Source of the DNA: Chaetomium olivaceum
Taxonomy: Eukaryota > Ascomycota > Sordariomycetes > Sordariales > Chaetomiaceae
Length of the DNA stretch: 64,000 nucleotides
Direction of reading: 5' to 3'
Assembly: GCA_039881045.1 (NCBI GenBank)
Contig: JAYWVB010000029.1
Span: 186,001-250,000, forward strand
In this document: piece after piece, positions 9,860 through 19,444 of the stretch
Layout: each line of letters opens with the position of its first letter
Position numbering within the stretch: the first letter of the stretch is position 1
Notes under the pieces: generated by a model
The model's input: only the letters and a program-made list of their open reading frames with translations
Database searches by the model: none
What the model was told of the DNA's origin: nothing
Translations under genes and position numbers: made by a program

Positions 9860-11720
9860 ACGTACTTGCATAACGAAGCGCCCACCATAACGAAGCGCCC
9901 ACTTTTCCCGGACCTCAACCACTTTGTGTAAGTCAATTCAGCCACAACAGCTCAAATCAATTGAAACTACTCGGAGTCACTGTCTTCAGACATCTCGCAA
10001 ACTACTTGACATGTCCGCGCATTGTGGCCGGGCTTCTTGCAGTTGCTGCAGAGCCGAATGCGTGGCCCACCCACTGTTATACAACCACTACTCCCTGACG
10101 TTTCCTCGCAGTCCTTATCACCAAGTCCCCGGTCAGCCATCAAACCCTTTGCCTCTTGTAAACTAAGTGATCCTCCTTCCTGCAGACGCGTTTTCTTTGT
10201 CCTACGGCGCTTGCTTAGTCGCTCATTTGCTGTACGAAGTTCCTGGGCCTCAGCTCGGAGTAACACCATTTCATGTGCCAATTTTGAGATGCTCTTGGCC
10301 TGCAAGTCGATGATGTCGAAAATGTGAGTCGGAGAGCTACCTTGATGGTTCTCGATCTTCCGCTTGAGAGTGATGGAGCTCTTGGTCGCGTCGTACGCAT
10401 TGGATGGGGTCTTCAGGGCCCAAGTCGAGGCTGTTCCGGGACGCGAGTTTGGAGGAGATGGGGTAAGTGGCTTAGGGTCGAGGCAAGAAACTACCAATTC
10501 AGGGTCAAAAGGAACAAGGCCAGTTGCTCTAAAGCCCGCTCGTATGTTGTTCGCTGTGATTGAAGCGTGAAATGCCTCGACAAACGCGTCGAAGAAGTCC
10601 TCCTTCGTAATGTGGGTGATCTGCATCCGCATCATCTGCTCAATCCGCTTGCCGTACGAGGCCTTGAGCGGACTAAAACACCCAACATCAAGAGGCTGGA
10701 GAAAGTGGGAAGAATGGGGAGGCATGCAAAGTGTAACAATGTTGTTGGCCTTGCAGAAATCTTCGAAGTCGACCGAGTGGTGGCTTTCGTGGCCGTCAAG
10801 GATGAGCAGTCGATGTACCCCTCTCGTACGGCGTTTGGTAGCCTCGTCGAAATGTTTTAGCCAATCGAGGCCAATCTCATTTGTTGTCCAGCCATTCTCG
10901 CTTGTATGGACTCTCCATTCGGGCTGGAACCGGCTGTCCTGGTACCAAGGGAGGAGGTGGTTTTTCCCCTTGACGACAAAGTACGGCGGCACGACCCAGC
11001 CATCCGCACACACAGCTTGGATCACCGTAACCCACTCTCGATTGCCAGGCTGCTTTGTGCGAGGCCGTCCACGTCGCTCGGAGCTCGTCACGACCTTTGC
11101 ACTCGAAAGTATGCCCATCTGGAACCCAGTCTCGTCGAAGTTGTAGATGTCCCCCTCTTGGATCGCGTATTTATCGATTACGTTGCGTACGAGCCGAAAC
11201 CACGCGTTTACTACGTCGGGATCTTCGCATTGGGCTCTCTTGTAATCGATTCGGCGTCGGAAACGCGTCGTAACCTTGGAATGTCGCTTTACGAAACCGT
11301 TTGCCCATCGGGGTCCGACGCCCGACGCGCCGCGTGCGGCCCGAAGGCGATCGGCCATTTCTCGAAGGTCCGAGAGCTGGGGCTGAAATCCTCGCGCATC
11401 AAGGTCGAGTACTCTCTCAAGAAGGACTTGCTCTTCAAAGTCAGTCAGTTTTCGAAGGTTGGCTGGTATTTCGCGTCGTGGTTGCTTTCCGGCGCGTCGG
11501 TCGCGGAGCGAGCTTCGTGAGACCTCGTAGATCGCAGAAGCTTTTCGGACAGAAAGTTTAGGGTCTTTCTTGAGAGCTTCAAGCGCAAGGATCATACGAG
11601 TTTCTTTTGGAAGAGATTCCATTTTGTTGTGTGGAGAAAAGTGAGGATAGAGTTGGAAGGTTGTTAGGTGTAAAAAAGTGGGCGCTTCGTTATGGTGGGC
11701 GCTTCGTTATGCAAGTACGT
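9860..11720 (-). mobile_element. Pogo/Fot1-like element, apparently complete
   Basis: About 1861 bp, bounded by inverted repeats of about 47 bp. Each repeat has a short outer segment (ACGTACTTG) followed by two tandem copies of CATAACGAAGCGCCCAC. TA dinucleotides at 9858-9859 and 11721-11722 are the target duplication. The single gene inside is open over its full length, and the two ends match each other without a difference that I can see. This points to a recent insertion that may still be active. The right boundary may be off by one base. Confidence 0.92.
9967..11622 (-). CDS. Pogo/Fot1-like DDE transposase
   Basis: Full-length transposase of 551 residues that excises and integrates the surrounding element at TA sites. 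In order: a psq-type helix-turn-helix (about residues 8-48), a CENP-B/Tc5-type helix-turn-helix (about 55-125), and a DDE_1 domain with catalytic Asp163 (NFDETGF), Asp276 (LILDGHESHHS) and Asp312 (FLQPLDVGCF). A Lys/Arg-rich segment (SKRRRTKKTR) may be the nuclear localisation signal. The C-terminus carries a CCHC zinc knuckle (CSNCKKPGHNARTC, about residues 525-538) and an acidic tail. All three acidic residues are present and there is no internal stop, so it is probably functional. Its 5' end is close to the right terminal repeat, as is usual for the family. Confidence 0.95.
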   Translation of the reverse strand: MESLPKETRMILALEALKKDPKLSVRKASAIYEVSRSSLRDRRAGKQPRREIPANLRKLTDFEEQVLLERVLDLDARGFQPQLSDLREMADRLRAARGASGVGPRWANGFVKRHSKVTTRFRRRIDYKRAQCEDPDVVNAWFRLVRNVIDKYAIQEGDIYNFDETGFQMGILSSAKVVTSSERRGRPRTKQPGNREWVTVIQAVCADGWVVPPYFVVKGKNHLLPWYQDSRFQPEWRVHTSENGWTTNEIGLDWLKHFDEATKRRTRGVHRLLILDGHESHHSVDFEDFCKANNIVTLCMPPHSSHFLQPLDVGCFSPLKASYGKRIEQMMRMQITHITKEDFFDAFVEAFHASITANNIRAGFRATGLVPFDPELVVSCLDPKPLTPSPPNSRPGTASTWALKTPSNAYDATKSSITLKRKIENHQGSSPTHIFDIIDLQAKSISKLAHEMVLLRAEAQELRTANERLSKRRRTKKTRLQEGGSLSLQEAKGLMADRGLGDKDCEETSGSSGCITVGGPRIRLCSNCKKPGHNARTCQVVCEMSEDSDSE

Positions 11721-11896
11721 TACCCACTTACCTTACCTAACTCCACTAGGTTAAAAGATCCTCATGAACGGCTGTTGTATACCTCGCAAGACCCTCGCGA
11801 TGACTCTCCTCCACCACTTCAGTCACCGTTTTACGACCATAGCTGCGAGTTTGTCCGTTAGTCGGAAACCCGGGGTGCGCACGCGATGGGCCCTTA

Positions 11897-12836
11897 CTAT
11901 AGATCCTGTGTCGTCTTCAAGATAGACTGCCAGTTCTTGAACTCGGTAAACGGCAGTTGGCGGCGCCGGCAATACTCGATAAGATCTGTTGCAAAGCCTT
12001 GTCAGCGCTGTGAGGTGGTAATCCAAACAATTCACCACCACGGTGGTTCTGGTAAACACACACCTTCTCCTTGTTTGGCAAACAGCAAGTCCGAATGCCC
12101 GGCCGCACCAAGGTCGCTAATTCCATCGCCAGCAAACAACAAGATTGGCTTCTCCTCCTCCTCCATCCCCTCGCGATCCTCCACGTACTGCTTGATTTCT
12201 TGCGCCTTGTCGTGCCCGTAAACGGTGTCATCACGGAACTGCACCTTCCAAGACCCTCCGTCCTGGTCGACGGACTCGAAACCCTCCCGAAGAGTCACCT
12301 CGTGGCCACCACCTCGATGCCGCGGATTTCATTGCCGAGGAAGCGCTCTAGTGTAGCCTCGATCAGCGGGACCAAGCCGCCCGAGAGCACGACGATGGGC
12401 ACGTCGGCCGACAAGGCCCACTCGTAAAAGTCCAGGAAGCCCTCGTCAAGTTGGACATGCGCCATGGCTTTTTCGATGCACTTGCCGAAACCGATCTGGA
12501 TGCTTTCCAGTTGTTCGCGGCTAGCCTCGCTGCATGCAGTGTTGTTAAGCGCCGGTCAGGAATATAACCAAACCGCCCAGGGAAACGACGACCGTGACGT
12601 ACCGGTAAGTCATTGTGCCGTCCATGACGGATTGGGTGCTCTGGCGGAATTTATCGGGCCCGTAGCCCTCAGTGACTACCTATTTCATAACGAGAAATTA
12701 GAAAGGCGAAGCTAGGTAAGGAAACGAAGAGGTTCGGTGCTCATACTAGCCAGTCGCAAATGTCCTCACGCGTGATGGTCCCATCGAAATCTGTGAAGAA
12801 GATGATCTTGTGTTTGAGATGGTCTGGGGATAGCAT
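11897..12836 (-). pseudogene. HAD-family phosphatase gene with a frameshift
   Basis: HAD-superfamily phosphatase resembling the phosphoserine-phosphatase-like/MtnX-like fungal proteins (yeast YNL010W type). I infer four exons: 12836-12747, 12679-12603, 12529-12064 and 11985-11897, with GT-AG introns. Exon 1 has the catalytic motif FFTDFDGTIT. Exon 3 has motif II (IVVLSGG) and motif III/IV (FAGDGISDLGAA). Within exon 3, near 12303-12308, the frame slips: one base is missing between the GIEVVA block and the TLREGFESVD block. Adding one base gives exactly 241 codons, so this is the only lesion. The gene lies just right of the transposon pair. It is a housekeeping-type metabolic gene, and an error in the assembly is as likely as true loss. 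Confidence 0.8.
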
Positions 12837-14132
12837 TTTGAACGCTGGAGGAGTAATGATTTCTGCGACTCTTCTAACCAAATCTCCGGGGTTTGACTAC
12901 CCAAGGTACTCAGCTCGAAGCACCGGGACAGGTCTGAGGTTAAATACCCACGGGGGCTGAGCAAGAGGAAGTGCGAACACGGTTGCTTCTTTCGGTCAGT
13001 TTCTTTCATCCTTCCAACACCAACCTCGCCAAGATCCGATGAGAATAAAAAGCCGAAAGTCACTAAAGCCACATCAAGATGTCTGATACACCAAGTTTCC
13101 TACCTAGATCACGGTGCATCACTTACCTACGTATACTAACTATGAAATGGGATTGACTTTGCTCCGTGGGTAGTACATCCCACGCTGGTACATACGTACA
13201 AGTAGTACCTACCACGTAAAAGTAGTACATGTACCTAGGTAACCTTATGTATAATGGTGATAGATCGATGTCTCTCGTCACTTCGTTTCGCAATATCAAA
13301 TATCATCGAATAAAACCAATGCGACACGGAATATCTACTCAGGGGACTACATGATGGCAGATGCCCACTCCAAGCTCTCCACCTGCGCCCCCCCTCGGAC
13401 GCTTGCGTTGTGACATGCTTTGACTCATACCGGGGAGGGCCTTTATTCTCACGTACTAGTTGTTTGAGTTGTCAGACTACATTACTTGTGGAGCAGGAAC
13501 CGTCGAGAGTTGAGTGTCTGCCGCTTCGGTCCTGAGTTGGGTGAGCGACAACGTACACTACTGTGAGCCCAGTTTCTCGAACACGGTGGGTTGTATGCGG
13601 TGATTTCCTCGGCAATAAACTGGTTAACTCGACCGTCTGTTGAGAGTGAGGGCCGGCTAACGATAGCATGCGCCGGCTTTTATTTCTACACCTATCCATA
13701 GGTAGGTACTTTATCTATCCAGGTCTCTGCCTAGGTACCCGGCTATGGTAGGGGACCAATAAATACGCCGCCTCTGTCGTATAGATGAGTACCCCTCGGC
13801 CACTGCTCGGAATGGCCCAAGTAGGTGAAGCACGTCGCATTTCCAAGCGGACTCGATACTCGAGTCCGCCTCCGCTCCCAACCGCATGATGCCCGTGGCA
13901 ACAACGAATAGAATTCGCTGCTGAGAACGGAGGCTCGGGCAGACTTGCATCCGAGTTATGGAGCCGGTAATAACAAGCCAATGCCGACTGCCGAAGTGTT
14001 GATGCATACTTCGTATAATAGTAGCCCCTTGGTCTCGGCCTATTACTAGCTGGCCAACTTCAACAAGTCAACCACCTTCTTTTGCAGGACTTTTCGCCCC
14101 CTGCTCTGCTTTTCTGACAACTACCTGTAGTT
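12837..14132. other. Intergenic region, no gene seen
   Basis: About 1.3 kb between the phosphatase and the methyltransferase, which are read away from each other, so it holds both promoters. It contains several TACCTAGGTA-like palindromes (for example near 13230 and 13733). I see no coding sequence, tRNA or transposon ends. Confidence 0.5.
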
Positions 14133-15085
14133 ATGGCTGAAAAGGCCGGCGGCCATGGGACGGTTCCCAAAGAAACCACATTTCGCTCCTTCACCCCCGA
14201 ACAAAGCGCCAACTACGCTGCCAACCGACTCGACTACCCCCCCGACTCTACAACATCCTCCTCAGCCACCACCAATCCACCGGCGGCCAGCTCGACACCG
14301 TCCTTGACGTCGGCTGCGGGCCCGGCACCGCAACCCGTTCCCTCGCCAGCCTCTTCAACCACGCCGTCGGCATCGACCCATCCGAGGGCATGATCACGAC
14401 GGCGCGCTCCCTCGGCGGCGTCACGCACACCACTAACGAGCCCATCCGCTTCGAGGTCTGTACCATCGAAGGGGTTACCTCGCTGGAGGCCGGCAGCGTC
14501 GACCTCATTACGGCGGCCACCGCGGCGCACTGGTTCGACATGTCGACCTTCTGGCCACAGGCCGCGCGGCTGCTCCGGCCCGGCGGCACCGTGGCGCTGT
14601 GGATTGGTGGGCCAATTTTGGTCGACCCGTCCGTGCCGAACGGGGTTGCTATCCAAGCGGCCATCGACAAGTTTGAAACGGCTCTGGATGCCTACATGGC
14701 GCCGGGTAACCGGGTTGCGCGCGGGGTGTATGTCGATTTGGTGCTCCCCTGGATGTTGGAGACGCCGGTGGGGGAGTTTGAGCGCGACAGTTTTGTGCGT
14801 AGGGAGTGGGATATTGGTGAGGGGAAGGAGCCTATCGACGAGTATTACAATATCCAGCGGCCGCCGACCGTGGAGGTGTTGGCGCTGACGTTCGCCACGG
14901 CCAGCCCTTACGTTCGGTGGCGCGAAGCGAATCCAGATGCCGTTGACACCGAGGCGGACCCGTTGGAGGTTCTGAAAAAGGAGATTGAGAGGCAACTTCA
15001 GAATGCTGGCACGGATCCAAAGACGGGGGTGATCAAGGGGGGGATCGGAGCTGCTCTGCTGATGGTGAAGAAGAAGGCGGACTGA
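14133..15085 (+). pseudogene. SAM-dependent methyltransferase, one frameshift
   Basis: Class I methyltransferase of the trans-aconitate methyltransferase-like (TMT1/CRG1) family. The ATG at 14133 starts a typical N-terminus (FRSFTPEQSANYAANRLDYPP). SAM-binding motif I (VLDVGCGPGT) and motif II (VGIDPSEGM) lie in the next frame, as does the whole C-terminal part (HWFDMSTFWPQAARLLRPGG onward). The switch is at a run of seven C at 14237-14243, where one extra C would join the frames and give 318 codons. It is the leftmost gene of the metabolite cluster region and reads toward it. Methyltransferases of this family act on small carboxylates or secondary metabolites; membership in the cluster is inferred from position only. 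Confidence 0.82.
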
Positions 15086-15707
15086 ATCAATTTCTTCGAC
15101 ATTAGTTTAATGGCATGGACTTTATATTTCGGGATCAGTCAGTATTGTGGTTCTTTTTATAATACTTCTTTTGATGCCAGGTCGAAGTTATTCCGTTGCG
15201 CCCTGGCCAGCATGATCAGTGATGGCCATGGAGACGGGCCCCGGCAAGACACCGACCTACCGTTTATGTCTCTCTGCAATCGCGCATCTACCGGTATGGG
15301 GCTTGACGCCGAAAGAAGCGTGTTATCGTCATTGTTCTTAGTAATCCCCAGATCCTGTCGGTCAACTATGGTAGGATCCAACAATACTTGGGTGGAGTCT
15401 GAAACTCGCGAAGTGGTGGTTGTGCTGCATTGTTTACTAAACACTCAACATCAGGCGAGACAACCTACTACTTTGCGATGCATGACCATTAATAATCAGC
15501 GGAAAAATAAAACGGGTTGCGTAGATATGAGCGGTATGAGCGAAGGTCGGAATATTATAAAAATCACCCATCGACCTGGCTATCACTCCCTCACTTCTCC
15601 AGCTTCATCACCAAGCCTCTGTCCAAGTCAAAGATCATTACCCAGCCAGCCTGAACCACCAATCTTTACACTCGCAACAACGCCAACACCAACAGTTCTC
15701 ATTCATT
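15086..15707. other. Promoter region of the NmrA-like gene
   Basis: Between the methyltransferase stop and the NmrA-like reductase start. It ends in a CA-rich leader typical of fungal 5' UTRs. No gene is seen. Confidence 0.5.
15556..15563 (+). promoter_or_regulatory. TATA-box-like site
   Basis: TATAAAAA about 145 bases upstream of the ATG at 15708, followed by a pyrimidine/CA-rich leader. The placement fits a core promoter for the NmrA-like reductase gene. Confidence 0.45.
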
Positions 15708-16638
15708 ATGTCTACCCCATCAGTCCCCTTCAAAAACATCCTCCTCATCGGCGCCGGCGGCTCCATCGGGCGCTACATCCTGGCCGCCCTGCTCGACGAG
15801 CCTACCCTCACCATCACCGTCCTCACCCGCGCCTCCTCCACAAGCACCCTCCCCGCGGACGTCCCCTCCATCACCATCCCCGACACGTACCCCACCGCCG
15901 ACCTCGAGGCTGCCTTCCGCGGCCAAGACGTCGTCATCTCCTGCCTAACCACCCTCTCCACATCCGACCAGTTCCGCTTCATCGACGCCGCCGTGGCCGC
16001 GGGCGTCCGCCGCTACGTTCCGAGCGAGTATGGGCTGAACAACGCGCGCGCCGACGCCCAGGCGCTGAATGTGGTGTTTCGGGATAAGGGGGCCGTGCAG
16101 GCTTATCTGAGGGAGAAGGCACGGGAGGGGTTGATGGAGTGGATGGGGGTGAGCTGTGGCATGTGGATTGGGTGGTCGGTGCGGAATGACTTTTTGGGGA
16201 TGCATTTGAGGGAGAAGCCGGGGAGGGAGGGTGGAGGTGTGGGATGGGGGGTTGGGACGGTTTAGTGTTACGACGGAGGAGAATACGGCGTTGGCGGTTG
16301 TGAGGGGGTTGGTGGAGATACCCGAGGAGACGCGGAATCGGAGTGTGTTGGTGGAGGAATTTGTGACGACGCAGGCGGAATTGTTTGGGGAAATTGAACG
16401 GCAGAGGGGGGAGAAGCTGGTCGTCGAGGAGGTGGACAGCGTCAATAGGATCACGGAGCTGCAGACGGCGTATGCTCAGGGGGATAAGGCGGCTACCTAT
16501 GGGTTGATTGAGGCTGGGTTTGTGACGGGGCGGTATGGTGGCGATCTTGCGAAGGAGGGAGAGATCTTCACCGAGAAGCTGCGTTTGCAGAGGCACTCGG
16601 TTCAGGAAGTTGTTGCCAACGCTCTAGCTAGCCTCTAG
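15708..16638 (+). pseudogene. NmrA-like NAD(P)-dependent reductase (SwnN/SwnR type), one frameshift
   Basis: NmrA/isoflavone-reductase-like protein. The ATG at 15708 begins a Rossmann fold with ILLIGAGGSIGRYI at about residues 11-24. The YVPSEYGLNNA motif typical of NmrA-like enzymes follows. Near 16221-16231, in a G-rich run, one base too many shifts the frame; the C-terminal part continues in the next frame to 16638. Without the extra base the gene has 310 codons, normal for the family. In swainsonine clusters two such enzymes (SwnN, SwnR) reduce the cyclic imine precursor and the indolizidine intermediate; which one this corresponds to cannot be told by eye. It is read toward the dioxygenase gene at 18479. 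Confidence 0.8.
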
Positions 16639-16739
16639 TAGCAAGGGTTTCATTTCAAAGTTGCCCTCATCTTGGTACGGGTACCAAAGGTACCTATTTA
16701 GCATGGTACCGTGTAGCTCCCGCCCCCAACCAGATCATC

Positions 16740-17400
16740 CAAAGCTCGCCGCTTTTTCGTTTATCTCAGCTCAACACCGGGTTTCGCCTTGTACTTGTGC
16801 CATGCATCTCGGCGGCGCACAACCCCAGGATAGGATCGTTCGGACCCTCTCCGGGTACATACGGCGTCGCCTTCAAAACTGTTTCAAATTTGGCCCATCT
16901 CACATGCAATTTAAGCTGGCGCTTTGGGTCAACATCGACCATGCCAAGCGTAGCATAACCCTGAAGCCGGCTCATAAAATCCGGGCTTTTGGCCCTTTGG
17001 AAGAAGGTTTTTGCAGCTTCGCTGGCATCCTGAAGACCCGCTTGCCGGTCGAGAAAATCTCTGATGTGCCCAGGTTCGCCCCGATGAACACAAATATGAC
17101 GCGACCAAGAAGTCGAGAGTGGCCGCTGTCGATGAAAGCACCGTCCTGCATGGGAGCCAGAATGAATTTCAGTCACCCAAGGCACTCCACGGACGACGAG
17201 CTATTTGGGGTGTTTAGGTTTGTGTCGAAACCTTCAATGAATATAACCGGAAGCTTCCCGGAGAGCGTTCGCTCCCGAAGCTCATAAAAGAATCTCACAA
17301 GGTCCGTATATGTCTTCTTGGGTGAAATTATGAAGCAGACTGACTTCATCCGGTGCTCCGCTGGCTCCCATAGTCGGCCGCGAAGGAAGGATTCGACTTG
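16740..17400 (-). pseudogene. Decayed fragment of an ATPase-like gene
   Basis: Reading the minus strand from 17400 gives a protein-like stretch (MKSVCFIISPKKTYTDLVRF, then LPVIFIEGFDT) that hits a stop. It is followed in another frame by LKFILAPMQDGAF and IFVFIGAN, and in a third by RAKSPDFMSRLQGYATLG. These blocks, in this order, resemble the core of P-loop (AAA/STAND-like) ATPases in which an acidic Walker B-like strand is followed by a WLKYFLAPMQDG element. At least one stop and two frame changes are present, and neither end is recognisable. I take it as an old gene remnant between cluster genes. The family call is tentative. Confidence 0.45.
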
Positions 17401-18478
17401 AATGACATGTGCCGTGGTTTGACCTGCTTTGTCTTTGGCGGGGGTGTGGCCTCGAGTTTCCGCAGTCCAGGCCGCCCTTATAAGTATATCTCTGGCGAGC
17501 TACATGTCCCCCTCAGTGTTAATAGTACCCGTATAGTACTAAACCGCTGGTATACATACAAGCGCCACAATATCTCAGCAGGCTAGGGGGAAGCCGAACC
17601 TATGGCGATTTACACTTATGCGTTCCGAGTCTCAGAGGAGGAGATGGAAGGAAGTGGTCAGTCCTGTCGTACCTAGGTGATATACAGACGCACAACGGAC
17701 AAACAAACACGCACACATATCACGATGCACACACAGTCATGGGCTAGACAGACTGGTATCTGCTATTCTATTTAGCCATGCGACCAGAAGAATCCTACAG
17801 TGCTAAGCTTCTTTCTCGTTCAGCCGCTGGGCATTGTGATCGAGGACTCAGGTAGGGGTACATATCGGACTCCGTCTCGGGCTTCTTCCCCCTAGCGAGC
17901 AAGCCGAGGTAGTGGTGGTGGCGGTCCGGCCTTGGCAGAAGGTCATGCGGGCGCCGTCAGAGTTGGCTGGTAGATGGCCTGGGCGGATATAGCTCATCAT
18001 TCTTCTCCACGTGGGCATCCCTTTCTGGATACGCAACCTGATATACCGCCCTCGCCGGTTCTTGCCCTTACCAGAAGCGGCGACCGGAAGCGGTTCCCGT
18101 AAGCGTTTAGTATTAGAGCCTGTGATAATACAGAGTTCCGCACTGTCTACTTCACGCAAGTGTGCCCGAGTGGCTGGACTGGTCCGGTGTCGTGTTTGTC
18201 CCCTTCGACGGCAGACGGGACGCGCTAGCGGTATAGACGGGGAGAAGATAATTGCACCATAGTCCCTCGCACTGCAGAGTCCGAGGGTACCTATCCCGCA
18301 ACCGGTCCCCTGCAGCCTGGAGGCGCATGCGTGGAAGGATTGCGTGTCATGTCATTTCGTTTCCCAGTCATGCATCTCTCCCGCAGATCGCACTGTACAG
18401 GCGGATAACAGTTGAATTCCAGCTGGCACGAACGGTTCCAATCCACGTCAGCGGCTTTCGCTTCATCTTCATGGTAGA
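17401..18478. other. Intergenic region, promoter of the dioxygenase gene
   Basis: About 1.1 kb with no convincing gene. It contains a CA-rich low-complexity tract near 17700-17730 and two copies of the TCGGACTC motif shared with other cluster promoters (17865-17874 on plus, 18275-18285 on minus). Confidence 0.5.
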
Positions 18479-19333
18479 ATGTCCACCACGCCAAAGCTCC
18501 AGCAAGTCAAGCCCTCCGAGGGCCGCGACGCCGTCTTCCGAGCCCTGCGCGAGGATGGGGCCGTCATCATTAAGGGTCTCTTTACAAAAGACCAGGTTCA
18601 CCGGCTCAACCATGAGGTCCAACCTGCCATGGACAACATTGGTGTGGGCTCTAAGCAGTCCGACGAATGGCTCAAGGACTTTCACGGCGACAACACAAAG
18701 CGGCTGAACGGCGTGATCGCGCTCAGTGAGACATTTCGCCACGAGATCCTCGAGAACGACTTGATCCACGAGCTGTGTGAGGAAATCTATCTCAAAGACG
18801 CGGGCGGCTACTGGATGAACTCGGCGCAGGTCATCGACATCGGCCCGGGGAGCAAAGCGCAGCCGTTGCACCGGGACCAATGGCAGTTTCCGATCTTTAC
18901 GTACTGCGGCCCCGACGCGCCTGAGGCGAGCGTCAACTTCGTCGTGGCCTTGACCGAGTTCACCGACGAGAACGGCGCGACCAGAGTGATCCCCGGAAGC
19001 CACAGATGGGATGACCTCCAGCAAAACGGAACGCCTGAAGACACCATTCCCGCCGAGATGGAGGTGGGTGACGCCTGTTTCATCACCGGAAAGGTCGTGC
19101 ACGGCGGCGGCGCCAACCGCACCAAGGACTTTACGAGGAGGGCTATCACTCTGGTGTTCCAGTGCTCCTATCTCACGCCGGAAGAGGCGTATCCGTTTAT
19201 CGTCTCCAAGGAGATAGCCAAGACGCTTAGCCCAAGGGGCCAGCGTATGGTCGGGTTCCGATCCCAGTTCCTAAAGGACAGCCCCGGCGTATGGAAGCGC
19301 GACTACGGGGAGGTTGATGAGGCGTATTGTTAA
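18479..19333 (+). CDS. PhyH-type Fe(II)/2-oxoglutarate dioxygenase (SwnH1/SwnH2-like)
   Basis: Intact 284-residue single-exon protein of the phytanoyl-CoA dioxygenase family. The iron ligands are visible: His131 and Asp133 in PLHRDQWQFP, and the distal His208 in GKVVHGGGANRT. Arg220/Arg221 in FTRRAITLVFQ are candidates for 2-oxoglutarate binding. The jelly-roll elements VNFVVALTEFTDENGATRVIPGSH are well kept. Swainsonine clusters carry two enzymes of this family (SwnH1, SwnH2), which hydroxylate the indolizidine ring; only one is present here and I cannot say which. The gene converges on the acyltransferase gene, whose stop lies about 110 bp downstream. It is one of the few cluster genes without a frame break. 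Confidence 0.9.
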   Translation: MSTTPKLQQVKPSEGRDAVFRALREDGAVIIKGLFTKDQVHRLNHEVQPAMDNIGVGSKQSDEWLKDFHGDNTKRLNGVIALSETFRHEILENDLIHELCEEIYLKDAGGYWMNSAQVIDIGPGSKAQPLHRDQWQFPIFTYCGPDAPEASVNFVVALTEFTDENGATRVIPGSHRWDDLQQNGTPEDTIPAEMEVGDACFITGKVVHGGGANRTKDFTRRAITLVFQCSYLTPEEAYPFIVSKEIAKTLSPRGQRMVGFRSQFLKDSPGVWKRDYGEVDEAYC

Positions 19334-19444
19334 GGTGCCGATTTCAAGGGATAGGTGCACGGGTTTACTATGTACTTTCTTCAGCAGCCACAGAAACAAG
19401 AATAAAACGCATAACGGGTATTATGCTTGCACCTCCTGACTACC

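Noticed and set aside
18163..18220. tRNA-like start (TGCCCGAGTGGCTGG resembles a Ser/Leu tRNA D-arm)
   Set aside because: No matching T-loop (GTTCGAATC type), no anticodon arm and no acceptor pairing were found downstream.
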